Assembly: GCA_964408955.1 (NCBI GenBank)
Contig: CAYPBK010000004.1
Location: forward strand, 1-64,000
Length of the DNA: 64,000 nucleotides
Direction: 5' to 3'
Source: JAAYKT01 sp964408955
GTDB taxonomy: Bacteria > Bacillota > Clostridia > Lutisporales > Lutisporaceae
Of this stretch, positions 53,603 through 62,206 are shown piece after piece; within the stretch, counting starts at the first letter, position 1, and each line of letters starts with the position of its first letter. The translations under genes were made by a program, and so were the position numbers. The notes beneath the pieces were generated by a model. That model saw only the letters and a program-made list of their open reading frames with translations. It had not been told where the DNA came from and made no database searches.

Positions 53603-54637
53603 ATGGAGAGAATTATAGATTTACGCAGTGATACTGTTACACATCCTACGGAGCGCATGCGGGATGCAATGCGGGATGCGGTTGTTGGGGATGATATACT
53701 GGGCGAAGATCCAACAGTAAAAAGGCTTGAAGCCTTAGGCGCAGAAATGTTCGGGAAGGAAGCCGGTTTATTTCTGACTTCTGGAACAATGAGTAACCAA
53801 GTTGCAGTTTTGACTTTTTGCAATAAAGGAGATCAGATTATTGTCCATAACAGAGCGCATATATATAATTTGGAAGTTGCCGGTCTTGCCAGCGTTTGTG
53901 GTGTACAAGCCAGACCAATTCAAGCGATTAACGGCATGTATGACCTAAAGGAATTAGAAAAAGAAATACACACAGCTCAGATACAGACTGCTCCAACAAC
54001 TTTGATTTGTTTAGAAAATACTTTTGATTTAAACAGAGGTCTGGTAGTTAAGCCTGATTATATAGCCGAAGTTAAAAAAATAGCTGATGAGCATGATATA
54101 AAAGTTTATATGGACGGAGCAAGAATTTTTAATGCAGCTGTGGCACTGGGCATTACTGTGGACAAACTTAATCAATCTGTAGACGCGGTGGGCGTTTGTC
54201 TATGTAAAGGGCTTGGCAGCCCATTTGGGTCGCTTTTATTGGGCTCAAAAGAATTTATAGCGAAAGCCAGAAGAATGAAACAAATGATAGGCGGAGGCAT
54301 GCGCCAAGGCGGGATAATGGCAGCTGCCGGCATCGTAGGTTTAGAGGAAATGGTCGATAGGATAGATGAGGATCATGAGAACGCCAAGATTCTTGCCAGT
54401 TGTTTGCAAAAAGTTGGTTTAGGTATTGATATGGAACAAGTGCAGACCAATGTAATCCACATTGATTTGAAAGCGGTAAACATTAAGGCAGCCGAATTTT
54501 GTGACAATTTGCTTTCATTAGGTATAAAAGCAAAACCCGTTGGTGAATTCGAAGTTCGTATGATAACACACAAAGACTTTAAAACTGCCGAGATTAATAC
54601 AGTTGTTTCAAAAGTAGAGCAATGTATTGGAAACTAA
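53603..54637 (+). CDS. low-specificity L-threonine aldolase-like PLP enzyme
   Basis: A 344-residue fold-type I PLP enzyme of the threonine aldolase/beta-eliminating lyase family. Marks are DLRSDTVTHPTERMRDAM, GDDILGEDPTVKRLE, FLTSGTMSNQ and the Schiff-base lysine in VCLCKGLGSPFGS, with GGGMRQGG after it. It would cleave beta-hydroxy amino acids to glycine and an aldehyde. In this operon it may process the amino acid released from the ureide. ATG follows AAAGGAGGGG. Confidence 0.87.
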   Translation: MERIIDLRSDTVTHPTERMRDAMRDAVVGDDILGEDPTVKRLEALGAEMFGKEAGLFLTSGTMSNQVAVLTFCNKGDQIIVHNRAHIYNLEVAGLASVCGVQARPIQAINGMYDLKELEKEIHTAQIQTAPTTLICLENTFDLNRGLVVKPDYIAEVKKIADEHDIKVYMDGARIFNAAVALGITVDKLNQSVDAVGVCLCKGLGSPFGSLLLGSKEFIAKARRMKQMIGGGMRQGGIMAAAGIVGLEEMVDRIDEDHENAKILASCLQKVGLGIDMEQVQTNVIHIDLKAVNIKAAEFCDNLLSLGIKAKPVGEFEVRMITHKDFKTAEINTVVSKVEQCIGN

Positions 54638-54695
54638 AAGAATAATGAGAAAGTAAAGTAGTTTTACTTAAAATATAAATGAAAGGATGAGTATT

Positions 54696-55355
54696 ATGGA
54701 TGATAAAAAGGTAGTGTTAATCACAGGCTATGAACCTTTTGGAGGCGACGATTTCAATCCTTCTTTGGAATTAGCTAAATCATTAGATGGTAGTATTTAC
54801 AAAGACCATGTATTTAGGCATGCGAGCATACCGGTTAACCGAAAAAGAACAGTTCTGGAGATGATAAAAGCTATAGAATTATACAAACCGGAAATTATCA
54901 TTAACACTGGATTAGCTTGGGGAAGAACGGGTATATCTGTCGAGCGTGTTGCTATTAATGTTACGGATTTTCCCATACCAGATAATGAAGGGTATATATC
55001 AAAAAATGAAACTATTGATGAATCGGGTCCGTCAGCATATTTTGCATCTATTCCTATAAGAGCGGTAACAAAAGCAATGCTGGACAATGGAATACCTGCA
55101 TATGTTTCAAACACCGCAGGCACATATTGTTGCAATATGCTTATGTATGGTACCTTGAATTATATATCTAAGAACAAGCTTCAAACAAGAGCAGGTATGA
55201 TACATGTCCCATTTACTCCAGAGCAGGTGGCAGAAAAAAGAGAAAACATACCTTCTATGTCACTTGAAATAATGACAAAAGCAATTGAAATAGCAGCTAA
55301 AGCGGTCATAGATAATAAAGTAGATATTGAAATGATTTGTGGTGCGGTCAATTAG
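54696..55355 (+). CDS. pyroglutamyl peptidase I-like (C15) protein
   Basis: A 219-residue protein of peptidase family C15. The catalytic triad is present: E83 in GISVERVA, C146 in AGTYCCN, and H170 in GMIHVPFTP. The N-terminal GYEPFGG is a family mark. Classical members remove N-terminal 5-oxoproline, a five-membered lactam like hydantoin. It sits in a cyclic-ureide operon, so it may open or hydrolyse a related lactam substrate; this is inference. The start at 54696 (GAAAGGATG upstream) is preferred to the ATG nine bases earlier. Confidence 0.82.
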   Translation: MDDKKVVLITGYEPFGGDDFNPSLELAKSLDGSIYKDHVFRHASIPVNRKRTVLEMIKAIELYKPEIIINTGLAWGRTGISVERVAINVTDFPIPDNEGYISKNETIDESGPSAYFASIPIRAVTKAMLDNGIPAYVSNTAGTYCCNMLMYGTLNYISKNKLQTRAGMIHVPFTPEQVAEKRENIPSMSLEIMTKAIEIAAKAVIDNKVDIEMICGAVN

Positions 55356-55399
55356 TTATAAATATTTAAGGTCTTAAAAAAAATAAAGGAGGCATTTAA

Positions 55400-56872
55400 A
55401 TGAGTAAATATCAAGTTACTAATGGAGACTTTGTTACTTTGACTGATGCAGGCATTGGAAAAATTAAAGAATATAATAATAACTATGACAACGAAACAAA
55501 ACCTATAGGCCTAGAGGAAAGGGATTGGAATACTTGGCATATGTCAAGCTTATGGATTGGGATAATTGTCTCCATTGCTACTTACCAATTGACAAGCGGG
55601 TTTATAGTGTCCGGTATGTCTTGGCAACAAGCACTTTTTACAGTCATTCTTGGGCATACATTGGTTTTAATACCCGCCATAATGATAGGGCATTTTGGAG
55701 CTAAATTCGGAATTTCATTTCCAATGATGTCAAGAGCCATTTTTGGAATAAAAGGAAGCATAATTCCCGCCTTTATTAGATCAATAGGAGCTATCTTCTG
55801 GTTTGGTATACAGACTTGGATAGGTGGACAAGCCATTAACATCATTATTGGGGTGTTTGTACCTTCGTGGAAGGGAATGGGTTTCCCCGGAATGTTCATA
55901 TCATTTATAATTTTTTGGGTTATTAATATTTACATTGCACAGTCGGGGGCAAAAGGAGTAAAAATTTTAGAATCTTATTCAGCTCCGGCACTTATTTTAC
56001 TTAGTTTAATAGTAATTGTTTGGTCGGCTTATGTTGCAGATTGGAGTTTCGCACGGTTGCTAGCAGAACCGGCAGTTAGAGGAGGAAAAGGTAATTTTGC
56101 AAAACTTTTTTTACCCGGGTTGTCTGCAATGATTGCCTTTGATGGTGGTCCGGCGCTTAGTATGCCAGATTTTTCAAGGCATATGAAAAGCCAGCGTTCT
56201 CAAGTTTTAGGACAATTAATTGTGGCACCTATTACAGCTGGATATATTGCTTTTGTAGGCATTTGTGGCACAGCCGCTTCCTCAATAGCATTTGGAGAAG
56301 CTATATGGGAACCTGCCATTCTTGTTTCGAAATTTGATAATCCGATTATTGTATTGATATTTTCATTATTTATAATAGCAGCGGTTCTCACGACTAATGT
56401 AGCTGGAAATTTGATTCCACCAAGTCTTGCAATTTCAACATTATTTCCAAAACAATTAAACTATAAAAAAGCAACATACCTAGCTGCCATTCTAGGATTG
56501 TTAACTATGCCTTGGTATATGATGGCTAATCCAGAAAATTTCATATTCATGTTTTTAGGCTTATTGGGAGCGTTATTGGGACCGGTTACAGGTCTTTTTA
56601 TTGCCTCTTATTGGTTTGAATACAACAAAGAAATAGAAATTGTAGATCTATATAGACAAGATAGCGGCAAATACTATTTCAGCAATGGTTGGAATAAAGA
56701 GATGATGATTGTATTTACAATTTTTACGACAATAATAATTGCTGGTAATTTTGTTCCGTTTTTAAAGTTTGCCTATGAAAACTCATATTTGGTTGGTATA
56801 ATAACTGGTATTGTATACTATTATTTTGTTAAAGGTAACAAGAAAAACGGAAACAATCCCACCGCTTCTTAG
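55400..56872 (+). CDS. NCS1 family purine/cytosine/hydantoin permease
   Basis: A 490-residue membrane protein with 12 spans of the NCS1 nucleobase:cation symporter-1 family. Family marks are the N-terminal NTWHMSSLWIGI segment and MSRAIFGIKG, QTWIGGQ, and the later NVAGNLIPPSLAISTLFP. It would import a hydantoin, allantoin, uracil or cytosine-like compound. It lies between the peptidase-like gene and the racemase gene. ATG follows AAAGGAGG. Confidence 0.88.
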   Translation: MSKYQVTNGDFVTLTDAGIGKIKEYNNNYDNETKPIGLEERDWNTWHMSSLWIGIIVSIATYQLTSGFIVSGMSWQQALFTVILGHTLVLIPAIMIGHFGAKFGISFPMMSRAIFGIKGSIIPAFIRSIGAIFWFGIQTWIGGQAINIIIGVFVPSWKGMGFPGMFISFIIFWVINIYIAQSGAKGVKILESYSAPALILLSLIVIVWSAYVADWSFARLLAEPAVRGGKGNFAKLFLPGLSAMIAFDGGPALSMPDFSRHMKSQRSQVLGQLIVAPITAGYIAFVGICGTAASSIAFGEAIWEPAILVSKFDNPIIVLIFSLFIIAAVLTTNVAGNLIPPSLAISTLFPKQLNYKKATYLAAILGLLTMPWYMMANPENFIFMFLGLLGALLGPVTGLFIASYWFEYNKEIEIVDLYRQDSGKYYFSNGWNKEMMIVFTIFTTIIIAGNFVPFLKFAYENSYLVGIITGIVYYYFVKGNKKNGNNPTAS

Positions 56873-56928
56873 TGTTTATAAAGCAACTTAAAAAATGTAA
56901 TAAAATATGTAAAGAAAGGTGGAAGAAA

Positions 56929-57672
56929 ATGAAGATTTTATTAATAAATCCAAATACAACAAAAGAGATGACTGAGGGCGCACTTAAGACGGCACTCAAA
57001 GTAAAGGACCCAAGGACTGAAATAGTAGGCGTTACAAATGAAAAAGGACCTAGATCAATTGAAGGTGTTTTAGACGGAATTATGACAACCGAAGGAGTTC
57101 TAGAAATAATAATTAACGAAGAAGATAATTATGATGCTTTTATCATAGCGTGTTTTAGTAGTCATCCATCAGTTATAGCGGGGAGGGAAGTAACCAAAAA
57201 ACCTGTTATTGGTATATTTGAGGCAGCTGCTTTTCAAGCTTGTATGCTGGGTGAGAAATTTGGAATAGTTACGACTTCTAAAAGATGGGTACCTTTGCTA
57301 GATGCCGGTGTACACCAACTTGGAGTGGCAAGCAGGTGTGCTGGGATAAGAAGTACTGGTTTATCTGTGCTGGACTTGGAAAGTAAGGATCCAAAAGAAG
57401 TCGAAGATATTTTACTGGAAACTAGCCGTAAAACAGTAGATGAAGACGGTACAGAAGTGATTTTACTTGGTTGTGCAGGGATGGCAGGGTTAAACGAAAA
57501 ACTTGAAACAGAACTAGGAGTGACAGTTATTGATGCAGTTGGTGCTGCCACAAAAATGGCAGAAGCATTGATTTATCAAAAGTTATATACAAGTAAGGTT
57601 GGTGCATATGCCCCAGTTGAAAAAAGAGAGACTATAAATATATCTCCTATCTTTGATAAAGTTTACAAATAA
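56929..57672 (+). CDS. Asp/Glu/hydantoin racemase family protein
   Basis: A 247-residue cofactor-independent racemase of the Asp/Glu/hydantoin (DCG1-like) family. The two catalytic cysteines are C75 in IACFSSHP and C182 in LLGCAGMAG. The opening ILLINPNTT motif and IGIFEAAAFQACMLGEKFG segment are typical of hydantoin racemases. ATG at 56929 follows AAAGGTGG; the frame's earlier start overlaps the permease gene. It would racemise 5-substituted hydantoins ahead of the hydantoinase. Confidence 0.88.
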   Translation: MKILLINPNTTKEMTEGALKTALKVKDPRTEIVGVTNEKGPRSIEGVLDGIMTTEGVLEIIINEEDNYDAFIIACFSSHPSVIAGREVTKKPVIGIFEAAAFQACMLGEKFGIVTTSKRWVPLLDAGVHQLGVASRCAGIRSTGLSVLDLESKDPKEVEDILLETSRKTVDEDGTEVILLGCAGMAGLNEKLETELGVTVIDAVGAATKMAEALIYQKLYTSKVGAYAPVEKRETINISPIFDKVYK

Positions 57673-57737
57673 GAGACTATAATAAGGGTTGTGGTAATTT
57701 TAGCTGCAATCATCCATAAAGGGTATTGAGAAAAATC

Positions 57738-57776
57738 AAATTGCAAAAGAATTATAATATAATTCTTTTGCAATTT
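57738..57776. terminator. long perfect hairpin between racemase and hydantoinase genes
   Basis: AAATTGCAAAAGAATTAT (57738-57755), loop AAT, and its exact complement (57759-57776): an 18-bp perfect stem inside the operon. There is no T tract on the right, so it may set partial termination or protect the upstream mRNA and lower expression of the hydantoinase genes relative to the first five. Confidence 0.6.
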
Positions 57777-57819
57777 AAATCCTTTTCAAACTATATTTAA
57801 TGATAGGAGACGTGAAACA

Positions 57820-59190
57820 ATGTTTGATATGTTGATAAAAAATGGTCTGATAGTTACTCATGAAGAAATTTTTAAAGCTGACATAGCAATTAAAAATGGG
57901 AAAATTTTATCTATAGGAACACTAGGTTCATTGAAGGCAGTTAACGAAATAGATGCTGATGGCAAATTAGTTATGCCAGGTCTTATCGATCCTCATGTGC
58001 ATATTGGTCATCCGTTTAAAGATAAAAAAAGTCAAGATGATTTTTACAGCGCAACAGTGTCAGCAGCATTTGGGGGGACAACAACTGTAATAGACTTTGG
58101 CATACAATGGAACAAACAATTAGATCTTAGGGACACATTAAAAAAACGAATTTCTGAGGCAGATGGGCAGGCAATTGTTGATTATGCTTTACATGTTTGT
58201 CCAACTGATTCATCACCGGATATTGTTTCTCAGGTCAAATCAATAATAGATTGCGGATTTCCTTCATTTAAGCTTTATATGATATATCGTAAGCAAGGTA
58301 GAATGGTGGATGATGCCGTTGTGTTTAGTGTGATGAATGAAGCAAAAAAATATAATGGCATAGTAGGTGTGCATGCAGAGAACTCAGCAATAGCTGAATA
58401 CAACGAAGAAGAACTTTTGAGAAAAGGGCTTAATAGTGCGGAATACTTTCCGCTAATGAAGCCAAACATGGTAGAAGCAGAGGCTATAAATAGAGTGTTG
58501 TACCTTAATAAATGGGCAAAAGGTCAATTATATATTTTTCATCTTTCGACTGCAGAAGGATTGGAATTAATAATGAAACAAAAAGGTGAAGGACAAGATA
58601 TTTATGCAGAAACATGCCCACATTATTTAGTTTTGAATAAAGATGTTTATTCTTCTAATAAAGGTTATAATTACATTTGTAGTCCGCCTCTTAGAGATTA
58701 TCAAGACATTGAGGCCTTGTGGGACGGGGTAGCAAATGGCTATATTTCCACTATTGGTTCAGATCATTGTGGTTTTGGGGCTGAATTAAAGGAGTCAGGT
58801 AATGGCACTTTTAACCAAACCCCAAATGGATTACCAGGAATTGAATTAAGATTGCCTTTGATTTACACTGAAGGTGTTTTGAAAAAAAGAATAAGCTTAA
58901 ATAAGCTGGTGGAAGTTTTAAGTACAAATCCGGCAAAGATATTTGGATTATTTCCAAGAAAAGGTGCCATTATGCCAGGCAGTGATGCTGATATTACAAT
59001 AGTAGATATAAATGAAACAAAAAAGGTCACCGCAAAGGATTTACATTCAACCGTTGATTGGACGCCATATGAAGGTATGGTGCTTACGGGATTTGCAGCC
59101 ACAAGTATTTTAAGAGGCGAAGTATTGGTTCATAATGGTGAGCTAAAAGGGAAGCAAGGATATGGAAAATTACTAGAAAGAAGATTATAA
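57820..59190 (+). CDS. D-hydantoinase / dihydropyrimidinase family amidohydrolase
   Basis: A 456-residue cyclic-amide hydrolase. The binuclear metal site is complete: H59 and H61 (DPHVH), K151 (carboxylated lysine, FPSFKLYM), H185 (GVHAE), H241 (IFHLST) and D315 (GSDHCGF). It opens a hydantoin or dihydropyrimidine ring to an N-carbamoyl amino acid. ATG follows ATAGGAGACGTG. It comes after the racemase gene and a long hairpin. The exact ring substrate is not known. Confidence 0.9.
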   Translation: MFDMLIKNGLIVTHEEIFKADIAIKNGKILSIGTLGSLKAVNEIDADGKLVMPGLIDPHVHIGHPFKDKKSQDDFYSATVSAAFGGTTTVIDFGIQWNKQLDLRDTLKKRISEADGQAIVDYALHVCPTDSSPDIVSQVKSIIDCGFPSFKLYMIYRKQGRMVDDAVVFSVMNEAKKYNGIVGVHAENSAIAEYNEEELLRKGLNSAEYFPLMKPNMVEAEAINRVLYLNKWAKGQLYIFHLSTAEGLELIMKQKGEGQDIYAETCPHYLVLNKDVYSSNKGYNYICSPPLRDYQDIEALWDGVANGYISTIGSDHCGFGAELKESGNGTFNQTPNGLPGIELRLPLIYTEGVLKKRISLNKLVEVLSTNPAKIFGLFPRKGAIMPGSDADITIVDINETKKVTAKDLHSTVDWTPYEGMVLTGFAATSILRGEVLVHNGELKGKQGYGKLLERRL

Positions 59191-59301
59191 TTTTGAGTTA
59201 ATAGATTGACCTTGGTACATAAGAAGGGCTATTTTGCTTTCTTATGTATCAATTTTATATTTTCAGTGAGTACTTATGAATTAATAAGGGGGCTTATTAC
59301 T

Positions 59302-60108
59302 TTGGCATGGATCATCTTAGCACTTATCGGATTTGTTGCCGGCAGCATAGCAAATCTACTTGGAATTGGCGGCGGTATAATACTGGTACCCGCACTTATT
59401 CATATTGTTCCTCATATTTTACATGGGCAAAGCATTACTGCACAAGGTGCCGTTGGAACCTCACTAGTACTGATTATAATAGGGGCTTTGTCAGGTACTA
59501 TAAATAATATTAAAAATAAGCAGATTGACTACGGTGCTGCTTCCATATTCTTCATAGGTGCTATTCCTGGCTCGATTGTAGGGACTTACTTAAATAGTGT
59601 TATAAGTGATGAAAAGTTTAATATGTATTTTGGAATAGTAATGTTTATTATATTTTTTCTGTCTTTTAGTAAAGGTAAAGCAAAACCCGTAGGTATAGAT
59701 TGGTCAATTAAAAAAGAGATTTTTGATGATGAAGGGAAAAGCATTGAATATGGGTATTCCATATGGCTAACTATTCTTATTTCAATTTTAGCTGGAATCA
59801 TATCAAGCCTTTTCGGGATAGGAGGAGGCTCCTTGATGGTTCCAATAATGTATTTACTTTATAACTTTCCTATTAGGATTGCAACTGCTACATCTACTCT
59901 GGTTATACTCTTATCTTCAACAGTTAGCAGCTTAACTCGCTTGCTTTATTACGATTTCGATTGGAGGCTTATTTTGACCATAACTCCAGGTGTTTGGTTC
60001 GGCGGGAGGTTTGGAGTATTTTTGTCAAAGCGATTAGAACCAGAAGTTACAGAAAAAATTTTACTTTTTGCCCTCCTTATTATTGCTTTACGTATGGTTA
60101 TCGGTTGA
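59302..60108 (+). CDS. TauE/SafE family membrane protein
   Basis: A 268-residue membrane protein with about eight spans of the TauE/SafE (sulfite/organic anion exporter) family. The duplicated signature GSIANLLGIGGGIILVPAL and IISSLFGIGGGSLMVPIM is plain. The start chosen is TTG at 59302, after AAGGGGG, because the longer frame to 59206 has no ribosome site and an atypical extension. It is the last gene of the operon and may export a carbon- or nitrogen-rich product. It converges with the regulator, eight bases away. Confidence 0.82.
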   Translation: MAWIILALIGFVAGSIANLLGIGGGIILVPALIHIVPHILHGQSITAQGAVGTSLVLIIIGALSGTINNIKNKQIDYGAASIFFIGAIPGSIVGTYLNSVISDEKFNMYFGIVMFIIFFLSFSKGKAKPVGIDWSIKKEIFDDEGKSIEYGYSIWLTILISILAGIISSLFGIGGGSLMVPIMYLLYNFPIRIATATSTLVILLSSTVSSLTRLLYYDFDWRLILTITPGVWFGGRFGVFLSKRLEPEVTEKILLFALLIIALRMVIG

Positions 60109-60116
60109 CAGGCTAA

Positions 60117-61337
60117 TTAAGAACCTAACTTAAGAAGCTTTAGAGCCAAAAAAAGCTTAAAGCCGTCTGTAAAACGATTAGCATCATATCCGGTTATGTC
60201 CTTAACTTTATTCAATCGAAATAAAACTGTATTCCGATGCACAAAAAGGCTTTTTGCTGTTTTTGAAACATCCATATCTTTACTAAAAAAGGTTTCCAAG
60301 GTATTTAATAGCTCTACTTTATAGGAATTAAAAGGTTTATTTATTAAATCAGATAGAATTTGTGAACTAAAGGACTTATTTAGATTTTTTGGTATATGGG
60401 TTAAACTATATTCGAACTGTATGTCTTTGAAGAAGTATATATTTTCCTTCGGGAAAAATATTTGTCCAATTATTAGAGATAATTCACCCTCTTTATAGGA
60501 AAGAGGATAATCCCGCCAATCTGAATAAGCTTCACTGATACCAATAAATACATCTCCTTCGACCTTCTGCTTAACAATGTTTATTATGCTTTTCACAAAG
60601 TCGTTTATTGAAGAATCCTTTTCTTGTACAGGATTTTTATATTCATCCTGTACAAGTATTACTAAAGATTCATTATCAAAAAAATCCATTATGACCTCAT
60701 TTTTTATATTTAATTTAAATCTTAATTCTTTTATCAGCTCATCCTCATATTTCTGAATTATCATTAAATTATTTGCTATATCTTCATAATTTTTATTACG
60801 TTGATGCTTATTATTGTATTTGTGTATGTCCATTTTCACAACGATAGCTGCACGGGAAAGGCTTAAATCGAAACCAAGCATGCGACCACGCTGCACAAAT
60901 ATGTTTTCATCATTGCCATGATTACCAGACAATAAATCATGAAAGAAACTTCTTCTTGCAGTTTTTTGAAGATATATTTCATCCTTAAGTGAAGCCTGCT
61001 CCAACATAAGCTCTGCTGTATAACGGACTAGTTCACCATAGCTTCTTATATCTTCCGGTTCACCAGTAATTCCTATAACTCCGACGATACGGGATTCAAA
61101 GGTTATGGGCAAGCTTATTCCGGGGTGGACTCCTTCCAAGGTTTCGGCTTCTTTTATAGTAACTTCAGCTTTTTCTCCACTTTTTATTACCTTTTCGGCG
61201 CCTTCATGAAAAGTACCAATCCTTTTTTTATTGCCGCTTGCAATTATGTATCCCTTTTCATTCATTATGTTGATATTTCTATTTATTATTAACATAGTTC
61301 TATCAACTATAGCTTGGGCAAGTTCAGAATTAATCAT
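60117..61337 (-). CDS. CdaR family transcriptional regulator
   Basis: A 406-residue regulator of the CdaR/PucR-like group. The N-terminal CdaR sugar-diacid recognition-type domain has LAQAIVDRTMLIINRNINIM, IIASGN and GVIGITGEPEDIRSYG. The C-terminal HTH of the PucR family reads VSKTAKSLFVHRNTVLFRLNKVKDITGYD. Relatives control ureide, hydantoin or glycerate use. It faces the operon, so it is a likely local activator. ATG follows GAGGTGAATC. Confidence 0.88.
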   Translation of the reverse strand: MINSELAQAIVDRTMLIINRNINIMNEKGYIIASGNKKRIGTFHEGAEKVIKSGEKAEVTIKEAETLEGVHPGISLPITFESRIVGVIGITGEPEDIRSYGELVRYTAELMLEQASLKDEIYLQKTARRSFFHDLLSGNHGNDENIFVQRGRMLGFDLSLSRAAIVVKMDIHKYNNKHQRNKNYEDIANNLMIIQKYEDELIKELRFKLNIKNEVIMDFFDNESLVILVQDEYKNPVQEKDSSINDFVKSIINIVKQKVEGDVFIGISEAYSDWRDYPLSYKEGELSLIIGQIFFPKENIYFFKDIQFEYSLTHIPKNLNKSFSSQILSDLINKPFNSYKVELLNTLETFFSKDMDVSKTAKSLFVHRNTVLFRLNKVKDITGYDANRFTDGFKLFLALKLLKLGS

Positions 61338-61454
61338 TGATTCACCTCTAAAAATATATTTCGTGACACACAGATAAAATCAACAGTGATTATATGTTGA
61401 ATAAAATGATATCAATAAACAAAACAAAAAACAATAAACACAAATAAAGCTATA

Positions 61455-61814
61455 TTAATTGCTTCTTATAAAATCAATAAATATAGCGCCTTTATATGTT
61501 AAAAGTCCCTTTTCTCCCTCCGAGTAAAAATTGTAATAATAGTTATCAACTAATAGCTCAAAGGTTTCTCCGTTTTTAGTCTGGAAAGTGAGATAATTGT
61601 TCAGAAAGTCATTATTATTGTTATCAAAGGAATAAACTCTTTTTGCAATTATTGTTGCATTTATAGTTTTCTCTTTTTTAAATATACTAAAAGCGTTTTT
61701 AATCATCAGCTTTAAAACAGGTAAAAGTATAGATATCGTTATATTGATAATAAATGCAAATACCATAATTATTACGATATATAAAACTATTTTTAAAATT
61801 AAAGGTGATGACAT
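61455..61814 (-). CDS. DUF2500 family membrane protein
   Basis: A 119-residue protein with one N-terminal membrane helix (about 25 hydrophobic residues) and a beta-rich domain that matches DUF2500 (TINATIIAKR, YLTFQTKNGETFELLV, EGEKGLLTYKGAIFIDF). Function is unknown. ATG at 61814 has GAGG nine bases upstream; the longer frame to 61829 overlaps it. Confidence 0.8.
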   Translation of the reverse strand: MSSPLILKIVLYIVIIMVFAFIINITISILLPVLKLMIKNAFSIFKKEKTINATIIAKRVYSFDNNNNDFLNNYLTFQTKNGETFELLVDNYYYNFYSEGEKGLLTYKGAIFIDFIRSN

Positions 61815-61951
61815 AATAACCGACCTCAACAGTTTATAAGATTAATTTTGCTTAAATTATAACATAATTCCCATAAAGTTTTTTATACCGGTGAATAAAG
61901 AAAAAATGGGAAAAGTCTTTAAATTATATAATTAGAATTATAATTCCCCCG

Positions 61952-61980
61952 TCCTGCATGTTAAATATGCGGGATTTTTA
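61952..61980 (+). terminator. orphan hairpin with T tract
   Basis: TCCTGCAT (61952-61959) pairs with ATGCGGGA (61967-61974), then TTTTT. It has the form of a rightward terminator, but no rightward gene precedes it; it may belong to a small RNA or be a remnant. The stretch 61815-62206 holds no other feature I recognise apart from the ribosome site of the next gene. Confidence 0.5.
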
Positions 61981-62206
61981 TTATAAAACAAAAGAACACA
62001 TAGATTCGTAATAAATTAGAAAAACTTAAAAAATTGCACATAGAAAAATGTCATATTAAGTAGAACGAAATATTGAAACATTATTTAGTAATATACGTCT
62101 ATATAATGGTAAAATAATCTATGATAGTTACATTCTTATTACAATGGTGGGATTATGTAATAAACCACTATGTTTACAGTATAAATAACGAGAGGAGGTT
62201 TTAATA

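Noticed and set aside
59206..59301. Extended N-terminus for the TauE/SafE protein
   Set aside because: No ribosome site precedes 59206 and the extra 32 residues are not seen in the family; TTG at 59302 has AAGGGGG upstream.
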